A stretch of 13,880 bases of DNA from Cudoniella acicularis (GCA_013054445.1 JAAMPI010001483.1:1-13880), one strand, 5' to 3'. Shown: positions 1 to 9,387, counted from the first letter of the stretch. Translations and numbers: made by a program. Notes: generated by a model not told the origin, from the sequence alone.

Positions 1-1
1 A

Positions 2-445
2 AAAAAATCGGTTTACAAGTTGCTGTTGGTTTACGGAAAATTAACTGATTCCTTATACTACCCTTCGGGTCCGTTCTTCTGGATTGATACACTTTGCATC
101 ATACAGGACTCTGCCGATCATTGGGAGCGCGAGGGCTCTACGATGCGCGCGTATATGCCAACTCGACATGTACGATTGCACCTGTTCCGCGGCAGAGGTC
201 CGGCAAGAATTATGCCTGACTTTATAGTGGCACCAAGCATTGATCCGCAGTCTAACAGCGTCAGATACTTTCTGTTCGACAGGACCTTTCTAGACGGGCG
301 GATATTGAACGAACCACTGCATATGAGAGAGTGGGTCTTCCAAGAGCACATGCTTTCCGCACGGGTGCTTCACTTCGAAAGGACCAAATTGTGTGGGAAT
401 GCCTCACCAAGATCAAGTGCAAACTTATCAAAATTACTTGACTAA
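2..445 (+). pseudogene. HET-domain protein fragment, frameshifted
   Basis: HET domains occur in fungal heterokaryon-incompatibility and related self/non-self recognition proteins. The family hallmark is visible as FFWIDTLCIIQDSADHWERE at about 77-136 and as MREWVFQEHMLSARVLHFER at about 323-382. The reading frame breaks between them. After WEREGST the expected strand continues in the next frame as VYANSTCTIAP (from 151), which reaches a TGA at 205-207. The later block returns to the first frame. Close to 380 it shifts again, because the expected QIVWECL reads in the other frame from 385. The region upstream of WIDTLC also fits the family poorly. Nothing after about 445 resembles the long C-terminal part these proteins usually have. 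The window edge cuts the 5' side. I read this as a decayed, truncated HET gene. The family call is confident; the exact limits are not. Confidence 0.8.
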
Positions 446-658
446 GTTAGATTCATAATTAGTTAATATGATCAATCCTTTCCCACACTGGTCTGGGCAC
501 GTAAGAAATCAATCTACGGCAAACACATTAAACGAAAACACACAGTTGTCTGGCTCCCATCCCAATTCATATGTTTTCTAACTACAATACGCCTTTCTTA
601 CCTCGTCACTCCTGCTCCACTCTGCGCCTGATAAGCCCACCATATTTAACGAATTCAT
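446..658. other. Intergenic, no gene seen
   Basis: About 210 bases between the HET fragment and the 3' end of the minus-strand dehydrogenase remnant. Both strands have stops throughout and nothing is recognisable as an RNA gene or repeat. Confidence 0.5.
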
Positions 659-1226
659 CTAAAGTCTAGCCTCTTCCTCTGGATTGTATGTGTGGCTCAC
701 ACACGTTCCGCTCCCTCCGTCACCGTCATCTGCATCACGCTCCGCCTCAGCGCAATTAGAAAGGTACTTTCCGCCTTTACCTTCCCACTCCTTGCCAATT
801 GAAGCCCAGAGGTGGTTGCTGCTCCTTGCTCATGACTTTTCAAGACTTTGAGCAGGGCTTGGTCTTGTAACATTGCTTCCATCTAATATTTAGGTAAGTA
901 TTTCCCCAGGCCAGTCGTGACTGTACCAGGATGAATACTCGTTGCATGTAACCCGTGGGATCCGTAGCGGCGTTCAATCTCATTGGCCATGTAGACATTT
1001 GCGGTCTTTGACTGCGCGTATGCAGCCCAAGGTTCATATTTTTCTTTTTGAAGGTTGTAATTGTCTGACAACTCGAGACTGGAACTCGGTAGTGGTGCCA
1101 CCTAACATTGCAGGCTTCAGTAGATGGAAGAGCAAGAAGTGAGATAGATGATCTGTAGCAAATTGTAATTCGTGACCATGGAGCATACCGACAGAAATGT
1201 AACCCAAAAATTGCAAAAAAATGCAA
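659..1226 (-). pseudogene. Short-chain dehydrogenase (SDR) C-terminal half, decayed
   Basis: Classical SDRs are NAD(P)-dependent oxidoreductases. On the minus strand, successive pieces match the family order. First is ELQFATDHLSHFLLFHLLKP (about 1170-1110), the helix before the active-site strand. Next is YEPWAAYAQSKTANVYMANE, which contains the catalytic YxxxK, followed by SIHPGTVTTGLGKYLP (about 1040-890). Then comes KSHEQGAATT, and finally WASIGKEWEGKGGKYLSNCAEA, ending at the TAG at 659-661. The best resemblance is to fungal proteins of the retinol dehydrogenase/WWOX-like type. Damage seen: a frame change plus loss of about ten residues near 1080-1100, an in-frame TAG at 883-885, and an apparent one-base loss near 810 (ACC ACC then TCTGGGCT, where a GTC TGG GCT reading is expected). 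The N-terminal TGxxxGIG cofactor motif was not found upstream, so roughly the first half is missing. It cannot encode a working enzyme as it stands. Confidence 0.8.
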
Positions 1227-1287
1227 TTATCCATTGAAGGGCAAACATTACGTGTCAGTGATCATTACTGGGCTGTTGGGTTTATTC

Positions 1288-1456
1288 TAACGCCTAAAAA
1301 ATAGGGAGGGCTGATGTCTGAACAGGGTGTATTCGACGTGAATTTTACCAGAGGGCTGACTCTTATCGAGATTGCTGAGGGTATAACAGTTGATGAGATT
1401 CAAAGTAAACTGAGGCGCTTTTCAAAGTTGCTGACGGACTCAAAAGAATAGTATGA
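1288..1456 (+). pseudogene. CoA-transferase family I C-terminal fragment
   Basis: An ATG at 1314 opens 45 codons beginning MSEQGVFDVNFTRGLTLIEI and continuing AEGITVDEIQSK. This resembles the C-terminal end of the beta domain of family I CoA-transferases (acetoacetate/succinyl-CoA:3-ketoacid type), where a GVFDV...GLTLIEIA.G.T.DEI.SKT pattern is usual. Just after SK the frame changes. The neighbouring frame reads EALFKVADGLKRIV and stops at 1454-1456, which looks like the true C-terminus. Just upstream a third frame reads KIGRADV (about 1294-1316), as expected before this segment. At least two frameshifts, and absence of the rest of a protein usually several hundred residues long, mark it as a relic. 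The family assignment rests on remembered motif shape and should be tested by a profile search. Confidence 0.5.
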
Positions 1457-2130
1457 AAAGAGAGTTTAACTTTGACAAATCTATTGAATCGTGGAAAAAT
1501 CGCTCTGTAGTGTTAAAAGCTAGCAATCTAGAAGGACAGCATCTTCCAGGGACTAGTATTAAGGAGCTGAATTTTTCTCCTTATATACGCCAGCATCTGT
1601 CAGGTAGTAATGATCCTGACGCACTATCGCTTTGGGACATAATTCTTATCCGTCTCTTACATGCTGTAGAATTATTGTATTGCGTGCTAATATTATGATA
1701 TGTCGTGCGCACAGGCGGTAGAACCACTTGTAGTCCGAAAAGTGGCTGCCTGAGAATTGAAACCCTTGACGCGTCAACAACGACGCACTTTCTGTTGAAG
1801 GAGAAGGCAGACTTAAGTTATAATTAATACCAATTATTCTGCCTAGAAGCCACTCAACATCCAATGCTGATCTCGACTATGAGGTTAGGAATAATGTGTT
1901 GATGGATGGGAAGAGTGGGGGTTCTAAAACCCAAAACCTTGGCGCTCTTAGGCCCCTTCCGAGGTTTTAGTGCTGACAATCGATGCAGCGGCAGCTGTAA
2001 CATCGCTCGAATTAATTTTTCAGTGCTTGTCGACACCAGGCTGCCACAAAAAGGGGAGATATTTAAGACCATTTCGCCGTATAGATAATGACATGAGAAC
2101 TGTTCATCTGCTCAAATATTATTCTACATC
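1457..2130. other. Non-coding stretch with ABC transporter promoter
   Basis: An open frame of 81 codons at 1453-1698 (+) matches no family I know and is probably chance or further relic. From 1700 to 2100 both strands offer only short unremarkable frames. The right end should hold the promoter of the transporter starting at 2131. A weak TATA-like ATATTTAA lies at 2059-2066, about 70 bases before the start codon. Confidence 0.4.
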
Positions 2131-5100
2131 ATGAACACATACTCGGGATTTGCGCATCTTGAATCGAGAGCGATCAACTCAACCGCATACGCAGACGACA
2201 ATAGCTTTGGGCCATTTTTCGAGCTTCCTGGTAGAGCAACGTTCGATTTCACCCTTCTGTTCGAGGAAACGATCTTATCAATCGCACCGTCGGCTTTATT
2301 GCTGCTTTTGATACCCCCGAGGATTCTACACTTATGGAAGACGCCTCGCAAAGTGATTAGCAGCTATCTTCTGACGACCAAAATTGTAAGCTTCCTAGCT
2401 TATTCGTAGTAGCTACATACTGACGAAAAACAGGTTCTTCTCGCCATCTTCAGTATTCTACAAGTCGCCAATGTCATTGAAGTATCCCAATCATCACTTC
2501 GAACTCGTGCTTCACTAGCCGCTGCTCTGCTTGCACTTGTAGCCACGCTCGGTCTATGTCTCCTGTCATACTTTGAGCATAGTAAAAACATCCGGCCAAG
2601 CTCAATAATCAACGCTTATCTTCTTCTTACGCTGCCTTTTGATGCTGCACAGCTTCGTACTAGGTGGCTACGTGGAGATAATCTAGCTGGAAATGGAGTA
2701 GCATCCTCTATTCTGGCCGTCAAGCTTCTCGTTCTTATCTCTGAAGCAACAGAAAAAACGAGAATATTGTTTCCGTCTTATGTCGACCGCTCTCCTGAGG
2801 CCACCAGTGGGCTGTATTCTCGCGGTCTCTTCTGGTGGCTAAATCCGCTCTTCCGGCTGGGTTTCAGAAATGTTGTCAATGAAGATGATCTGTTTGAAGC
2901 TGATGGAGATCTGCTATCGAAATCTCTTGAAATCAAATTCAGTAGGCATTGGGCAAATCGTCCGTCATCCGTTCCCTGCGTATCCTTCTTTGTCCAAGTA
3001 CTGATACGCTGTACAGGCAATAAATATCCCGAAAAACACACTTTGGTCTGGGTCATGTTACGCACGATGTTGGGGCCTCTTGCAGCTTCAGTGCTGCCGC
3101 GCCTAGCGTTGACATTCTTTCGATTTATGCAGCCCTTACTTATCAACAGTATCACAGAGCTCGTGAGCGATCCTGACTCTGAATCCGCTACTAATCGTGG
3201 ATGGGGCCTGACAGCTGCTTTTGGACTGGTTTACATTGGCCTAGCCGTGGCTGGTGGTGCTTACCAGCATAAGGCGAACAGAATGGTAACAATGGTCAGA
3301 GGTTCACTTGTGAATGCTATCTATGCACAAACTCTGGACTTATCAGTTACCAGTCTTGATGAATCAGCTGCTGTTACTCTAATGTCCTCGGATGTTGAAC
3401 GGATATGTGTTGCTATTCTATCAATACATAATCTGTGGTCAAGTCCCATGGAGATCGCCTTGGCAATCTGGCTGCTACAGAAAGAGATTGGTGTGGCTCT
3501 CTTGGGTCCTTTGTTCATAACAGCCTTAGCAATATCCGGCCCGTTTCTGATCTCACGACACATGGGAAAGGCTCAAAAGACCTGGATCGAAAGGATTCAG
3601 ACCAGAATTGATGCTACCGCAAAGATGCTACAGGCAATGAAGGGGGTCAAAATGCTTGGTCTCAACTCAAAAATGTCCAGCATTATCTATCAGCTCAGAA
3701 TGGACGAAATTGCCAAATCCCTGAAAATGAGGAAGCTGTTTGTCGTTATGCTCGCCTTCGGCAATATGTCCGACATTTTCGCTCCAGGAGCTGCTTTTTC
3801 CCTCTATGTCATAGTAGCCACCATCAATGGACAAACACTTAATGTCGCCTCGGCATTCACGGCGCTCTCACTTATTGCCTTGCTGGTTGCACCGATTCGC
3901 GCCATTGTATTCGCAATTCCACCACTAATAGCAGCTATTGGCTGCTTCGATCGAATTCAGTCATTTATTTCCTCGCCGACCAAAAGGGATCATCGAATGC
4001 TGTTGCCACCGTTACAAGGTCGATCAAGCGGCGTAGCCAGGCTGGATACATTTGCCAGGAGTACAACCGTCGGTCCTGATATTGAGTTGGAGGACATCAG
4101 ACCACGAGCAAATGCGAGCGCATCGCCAGCTGTCATCAGCGTTAGAAACTTGACACTTGCCTGGTCTGACGAAGATAATCCTGTGATTGACGACGTTTCT
4201 TTCGATTTTCAACCTGGAAATCTAACGATGATTGTGGGCCCAGTCGGATGTGGTAAGTCTAGCCTCCTCCGAGGTCTACTCGGAGAAACTCCATCATCAA
4301 AGGGAAATGTCTACATCGACATAGCACATGCTGCATTCGTTGACCAGGTCCCCTGGATCCAGAATAGTAGTGTTCAAAACAACATTATTGGAGTGTCTGT
4401 TTTTGAACCCGAATGGTACGCAACGGTTGTTCATGCCTGCGCTTTTGACACGGACATCGAAACACTTCCCGAGGGCGATAGTACCAAGGCGGGCTCGGCA
4501 GGTGGTGCACTCTCTGGAGGTCAAAGGTTGCGTATAGTATGCTAGGTTCTCTTGACTACGTCACTACTCCTGCTAACATTAGATAGGCACTTGCTCGAGC
4601 TGTTTATTCGCGACAACAGGTCTTGATCTTAGATGATGTCTTCAGTGGTCTGGATGCCATAAGCGAGGACCGTATCTTCTCACGCCTACTCGGGAAGAAC
4701 GGGCTGCTTCGTCGACTAGGTACAACTGTCATACTAGTCACACACGCAGCTCATCGCCTATCCTACGCTGACCACATTATCGCACTCAGTGCTCAAGGCA
4801 CAGTTTCAGAGCAAGGGAAATTTGGAGATCTTGCCGCGAACAATGGATACGTTGCTGGACTTGCGGCGCGACATATAGCAGAAGCCGAAGATGCGCCTAA
4901 AGAAGAAACTGCTCCCGCGAAGGTAAAGATAGATGATGACACGGCACGACGAAATGCCGCAGCCGATCTCCATCGTCCCATTGGGAATTGGGCTATCTAC
5001 GAATATTACTTCACGAGCGCTGGGTGGCGAAATGTTGGGGTATGGATGGGTTTGATGGTTTGCTACTCTGTGCTTCTGCGATTTCCAGGTAGGGTTATTC

Positions 5101-6745
5101 CATTCGTAATTTGAACATGTGCTAAAGATGAGAAGGTCTCTGGATCAAGTTCTGGACAAGCGCTATTGCTGTTCACGGTAACTCAGTCAATGGCCTCTAC
5201 TTAGGCATACTTGTTGCTGTGGAATTCGTTGCCATGGTCACACTCATGATCTTAACTGGCATGCTCTTTCTCATCATGATACCCCGTTCCGCAACCCATC
5301 TTCATGGAAAGTTACTCGAGACCATCGAAAATGCGCCACTTTCTTTCTTCACCTCCACAGACGCCGGACAGATTGTCAATAGGTTCAGCCAAGACTTGTC
5401 GGTTATCGACGCGGAACTTCCAGTTGCTGGGCTGATACTAGCGAACAACTTCTTCATGGCGATAATACAAGCGATCTTTGTTTGTATTTCGGCATCATAC
5501 TTCTCCATTGTCTTGCCGTTTGTGTTGCTCGTAATGTACATGTTGCAAAAGTTCTATCTGCGCACATCACGCCAAATCAGGCTGATGGATCTCGAAGCGA
5601 AAGCACCACTCTACAGCAACTTCATGGAAACTCTAAGCGGCCTGGTCACGATTCGAGCATTTGGATGGACTAAGGATATGGAGAAACGAAACATGGCCTT
5701 TCTGGATGCATCTCAAAGGCCGTTCTACCTCCTGTATTGCATCCAGAGATGGCTAATGCTGGTTATCGATCTGCTTGTGGCAGCCCTCGCCGTCATTTTA
5801 GTGGCATTGATAGTAAGGTTTCGCCACGGTGCTGATGCTGGTTTTGTCGGATTAGCACTTATAAACATCATGTCCTTCAACATGACTCTGTCTGCATGCA
5901 TCATGCAATGGACGGCTACTGAAACTTCGTTGGGTGCTGTCTCCCGAATAAAGTCGTTCGTAGGTAGCACTCGTTCGGAAAATCTTCCGGTAGAATCCCA
6001 AGAAGTACCGCCGGAATGGCCATCAAAGGGCAGCATCCTTATTTCGGATGTCTCTGCCTCCTATGCACTTGACCAACATCCAGCTCTTCATAACATCGAT
6101 CTCACGATCCCCGCTGGTCAGAAAATCGGAGTTTGTGGACCTTCTGGCTCTGGCAAATCATCTTTTGTAGGCCTACTCCTCCACATGCTGGAAATCAATG
6201 AAGGATCAGTTATGATTGACGGTGTTGACCTGTCAACAATCCTACGAAAAGTACTCCGGGAGCGTCTAACGGTGATACCCCAAGAGCCGATCTTCCTCAA
6301 AGGCACCATCAGACAAAACCTCGACCCACTGGACCTTGGAGAAAACGATTCAGCTGCTGCTGAGGCAGTTCTCAAAAAGGTTGGATTGTGGTCAACCGTG
6401 ACGAATGCCGGCGGCTTAGATGTGCTCATGGAAGCAGAAGACTTATTGTCCCACGGACAACGCCAGCTGTTTTGTCTGGCACGAGCCATGCTGAGGTCTT
6501 CCAAAGTCCTCATTATCGACGAGGCAACGGCTAGCGTGGACCTGCAGACTGACAGGCTCATGCAAAAAATCATCTCGGACCATTTCACGGATTGTACTAT
6601 CATTGCCGTGGCTCACAGATTGGAGACTATCAGAAACTTTGACAGAATCGCTGTGTTTGAGAATGGAAGAGTTGTGGAGTGTGACGAGCCAGATGCACTC
6701 CTTGCGGACGAAGGTAGCAAGTTTAAAGCGTTGTGGGATTCTTGA
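2131..6745 (+). CDS. ABCC (MRP-type) full-length ABC transporter, four exons
   Basis: An ATP-driven membrane exporter of the multidrug-resistance-protein class; such proteins move conjugates, drugs or secondary metabolites across plasma or vacuolar membrane. Exons by splice sites and frame: 2131-2385, 2434-4536, 4587-5088 and 5136-6745, giving 1489 residues, normal for fungal ABCC. Introns are 48, 50 and 47 nt. The first two have clear branch sites (CTGAC, GCTAAC). Order: hydrophobic TMD0 (about 1-190, starting with the family-like DFTLLFEETILSI), TMD1 (about 285-600), NBD1, TMD2 (about 930-1230), NBD2. NBD1 has Walker A GPVGCGKS (687-694), LSGGQ (778-782), Walker B VLILDD (798-803) and H-loop His839; Asp803 replaces the catalytic Glu, the usual ABCC asymmetry. 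NBD2 has GPSGSGKS (1288-1295), LSHGQ (1391-1395), VLIIDE with Glu1416, and His1447. The start has A at -3. All motifs are intact, so it is probably functional. Substrate cannot be read from sequence. Confidence 0.95.
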
Positions 6746-6845
6746 GGCACTGTTGTTTAACCGAAATTCTAACAACTTTTACAAAGCTACCGCGCAGAAT
6801 ATTCAATATCCAAATCACTTAAAACCAGCGAATGACTTACATCCA

Positions 6846-6851
6846 AATAAA
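6846..6851 (+). terminator. AATAAA polyadenylation signal of the ABC transporter
   Basis: A canonical AATAAA lies about 100 bases after the transporter stop codon, a plausible distance for a fungal 3' UTR. The motif is short, so chance occurrence in AT-rich DNA is possible. Confidence 0.45.
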
Positions 6852-7261
6852 GACTAGCATATGCCCCTCATTTATCTATGATGGAACTAGCAAGCTCCCG
6901 GCAAGCCCTATACCTTTCCAACGCAACCTTCAATTTCTCACTTGCTTTACACTTATTACACTGATGCAATCAACTTATGCTGACCTGAAATTGCTTAACT
7001 CCTTAGGGAGGATCTTGCTGAAAATACAGAATCAGGGTGTCCAACCAAGTATAGTAGAAATGAAGAGCCGAGGTGTGGTGTACATTGTGCAGATTTATGC
7101 AAGGGAATCAAGGAAGGAGGCACTGTATAGTCTTCCTTGATATCCAAAATATCTATTTGCTAACCCAACATGCTTCTCTCTGATTTGACTCCTCGTTCAT
7201 TCTATATCGGTGCCGTCCCACACCCATGCACCAGGCCTCCATCTCTACCATCTGCCACCTC

Positions 7262-7290
7262 CACTATCCATACTCCAGACTCGGATAGTG
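7262..7290 (-). repeat. 8-bp inverted repeat after the small-gene stop
   Basis: CACTATCC (7262-7269) pairs perfectly with GGATAGTG (7283-7290) across a 13-base loop, directly after the minus-strand stop codon at 7291-7293. It would form a small 3' UTR hairpin in the small gene's transcript. It may be chance. Confidence 0.4.
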
Positions 7291-7610
7291 TTAAAACCAT
7301 GTGGTATCGGTATGAGCCCCAGTTTGAGGATCGATATTGACGTGACAAGTCTTCTGATTGTTGTCCCAGCGCCAGTCAATAGTGACATGGTAAGTGTAAT
7401 GCAAGACGCCGTTGTTATCAGTCCAGTTCGACCAGTGGGGGGAGCCATCGTTGTTCCTGTAGATAACGCCTGTCAATCGCAAGCATAGGGGTTTCAGGAT
7501 ATTAATAGAGGGCATGCATACCGATAGTACGGGAGTGCAGTGCTTGGGAAATAGTTGGCTTGGAGGGCAATCTCCTTGACATTCCAAAGGGTTTGGCGGT
7601 TCAGAGGCAT
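7291..7610 (-). CDS. Small uncharacterised 84-residue protein, two exons
   Basis: The start is the ATG at 7610-7608 (A at -3), after a pyrimidine-rich leader, with a TATA-like TTAAATATTA at 7730-7721 (minus strand) about 112 bases upstream. Exon 1 is 7610-7522, opening MPLNRQTLWNVKEIALQANY and ending ALPYY. A 65-base intron (7521-7457, GTATGC...CTACAG, with ATTGACA as branch site) joins in frame to exon 2, 7456-7291. Exon 2 reads RNNDGSPHWSNWTDNNGVLH, then YHVTIDWRWDNN, then CHVNIDPQTGAHTDTTWF and TAA. The nearer acceptor (AG at 7471-7470) would break the frame. There is no signal peptide or membrane segment. The alternating hydrophobic and aromatic residues in the second half suggest beta strands in a small soluble domain. 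I do not recognise the family and propose no function. The intron that restores one coherent reading frame is the main support that this is a real gene. Confidence 0.68.
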
Positions 7611-7720
7611 AATGAGTGGTTTGAAGAAGTGATAGAGGGTGAAAAGGAGTAAGAAGGATAGATGGGCAATTGAGGTAGGTGTCTACGAGGCTTGTTTCTT
7701 CGATTGCGTCGGATTGAGCA

Positions 7721-7730
7721 TAATATTTAA
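7721..7730 (-). promoter_or_regulatory. TATA-like element of the small minus-strand gene
   Basis: TTAAATATTA on the minus strand, about 112 bases upstream of the ATG, followed by a pyrimidine-rich stretch (about 7680-7611) of the kind common around fungal transcription starts. Weak evidence alone. Confidence 0.3.
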
Positions 7731-7882
7731 ACCCATAGTTTTTTTGTGAGGCCCTCTTTAGCTAATCAAAAGGCGCCACATTGAACTCAAGGTAGCGCGG
7801 ATCTGTTCAAACAGTAACCCTCGGGAAATACATGGTTAAGAGGCCGGCAAATGTGATCTAGGCCTTTGTGCCAATAGCGAAA

Positions 7883-8533
7883 AAGCCTCTCCTGCAAGAC
7901 GAGGTGCCACAGGAAAGTGAAGCTGGTCTTTCATTCGAATTGGATACTCCAGAGCCGCAGGCATCCTCAGGATAAGAAAACCTCGCTTTAAATTCGATGA
8001 GAAGGCTGTGTGTAACCACGCCCTGCCCCGTTCACTTTACTCGTTAACGCGGCAGCACAGACCGATTGGCAACCGAATGACGTTCTTTGATCCAAATGCA
8101 GCCTTGAACACTAGCTTGGTGGGTCCCATGCATACTACGCCCGGAACTCCATTGATGATAGGCATCACGATATAGCCTCACACATCAAAGATCAATGTTC
8201 GGGCCTGCCCTACGCTGCAGAAAAAGGCTTAGCCGTAAAGACAATTCGATGTATCATATGAGGCGTGTACACTCGTCTAATTCGGCCGTGTCACCCGTTA
8301 CATCCTCAACTAGCTGCCTGCATGGCACTCCTAAGGCATCCTTCCCCAATGAGAGCACAGTGGTGCGTAGCAAGGACGAGTTTACTTTGAACGAGATTGA
8401 AACAATTGGAACGACAAATACAAGTTCCTCGGATAGAAAATAATTGGTAAAGAAATTGTAAGAACTTGAGGGATTAAAAGCTGAGTACGATAGGGACATT
8501 TCTGCTTTGAAACGAACATTGTCGTTTATATAG
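7883..8533 (+). pseudogene. C2H2-finger/coiled-coil protein remnant
   Basis: From about 8213 the plus strand reads CRKRLSRKDNSMYHMRRVHS, the second Cys to second His part of a C2H2 zinc finger. The first Cys seems to lie in another frame (GCC TGC CCT near 8205). Downstream in the same frame the reading passes a TAA at 8441-8443 and a TAA at 8459-8461, continuing ELEGLKAEYDRDISALKRTL to a TAG near 8531. The latter is a plausible amphipathic helix. Both TAA codons sit where Gln (CAA) would fit, as expected from C-to-T change. Further upstream, an acidic segment LLQDEVPQESEAGLSFELDT (about 7889-7948) and then a 205-base stop-free stretch in another frame (7969-8174) may belong to the same decayed gene. 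That link is inference. The finger motif is the solid part; the parent family is unknown to me, and a transposon-borne or transcription-factor origin are both possible. Confidence 0.4.
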
Positions 8534-8539
8534 AGGGGT

Positions 8540-9330
8540 ATGCAGAAGTAGTTAACTGCTTAGTGTTTTATACCACTGTTTTAATGTCACTATCTGGCTT
8601 TACCGACTGATCCGAAGCGTCCTCTCCTTACTAGCAAATGTTAAATCCATAGTGGCTTTGATGGAGTGGGCTGATAAAGCTCCTCGAGGCCGAATGAACA
8701 AGTCTTTAGAAGGGAGTTCCCTGAAGTCCTTAAGGCCTATAACCTCCTCAGGTGGAACGAGCCCTGAGAGGCTGTCTGATTCGGCGAGCTATTTTAGGCT
8801 ATAGTATCTCTCTTCTGTGACTTAAATAGCTGCCTTCAGTCTTACTTCTTAAATCAACCTTCTTCGCCCCTATAACTCTGATTCTGGCGTCTTTTCTAGC
8901 CTTATGAAACCCTCTGAGACTCCTCGCTAAAGCCCTTGAGGCCTATAAAGCTCCCCGAGGTTAGGCAGTCTATAGTGCACCGAGGCCCGGGGCCAGTCAA
9001 ATGTCGCGTGTAAAACAGATCCCTATTAGCTACGTCGCGACGTCTCTAAACGGCTCCCATTGCGTCCTTATTTCCGCTCTAGTTTTCATACAACCTGACA
9101 CCATAGATATTTTGTTTTAGCGTACGAAAAGCTATTTTAAGTTCTAACAATACTTTATTAACACTAAGGACTTAATAGTCTTAGATACCCAATAAGGAGA
9201 GATATATTTAAAGTCGAGCTTTAAGAAGAGATACCTAGCTCGAATTAAGTAGAAGCTATTCTATGAGATATATATTTAACCTAAAAAAAATCCCAAGATT
9301 ATTTCCCGCTATGAATCCAATCATTTATAT
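8540..9330. repeat. AT-biased, repeat-rich decayed DNA (candidate RIP-mutated element)
   Basis: No intact gene. The stretch from about 9100 to 9300 is strongly AT-rich, with many TA dinucleotides and few CA, the look left by repeat-induced point mutation in Pezizomycotina. Short internal direct repeats occur: ATAAAGCTCCTCGAGG (8674-8689) against ATAAAGCTCCCCGAGG (8945-8960), differing by one C/T, and AGGCCTATAA around 8733 and 8939. Coding-like scraps such as FRREFPEVLKAYNLLRW (about 8705-8755) and ISYVATSLNGSHCVLISALV (about 9025-9085) hint at a former open reading frame. The second is faintly like the strand before the catalytic Asp of retroelement proteases, but the active-site triplet is absent. 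Element class and ends cannot be fixed. Confidence 0.35.
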
Positions 9331-9387
9331 ATAGGCATCCATGTTCCCAATACAGTCTCAAGAGAACATTGCCAATGGAAGCTGCGA

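Larger units (their letters stand above)
6746..7290. other. Convergent intergenic region, 3' UTRs
   Basis: Lies between the stop codons of the transporter (+) and the small minus-strand gene. A 102-codon open frame at 6832-7140 (+) shows no recognisable domain and overlaps the likely 3' UTR, so it is not called as a gene. Confidence 0.5.

Noticed and set aside
1453..1698. 81-codon open frame (+) starting MKREFNFDKS
   Set aside because: It starts inside the CoA-transferase tail in a different frame, has no recognisable domain and no supporting promoter or intron. It may be chance or another relic.
1854..2088. Overlapping short frames on both strands upstream of the transporter
   Set aside because: Low-information sequences in the promoter region with no family resemblance.
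2434..4536. Further introns or a disrupted frame inside the transporter
   Set aside because: Exon 2 stays open for 701 codons with all ABCC landmarks in order, so no extra intron or break is needed.
6832..7140. 102-codon open frame (+)
   Set aside because: Begins at the transporter's probable polyadenylation signal, has no domain or signal peptide and atypical composition; most likely 3' UTR.
7457..7587. Unspliced 98-codon minus-strand reading of the small gene
   Set aside because: Its first 40 residues come from intron sequence and the wrong frame of exon 1. The spliced reading from 7610 is more coherent, with proper donor, branch site and acceptor.
9010..9115. Retroelement aspartic protease
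   Set aside because: Only a faint likeness (ISYVATSLNGSHCVLISALV). The Asp-Ser/Thr-Gly active site is not present and neighbouring reverse transcriptase motifs were not found, so it is mentioned only within the decayed-repeat entry.
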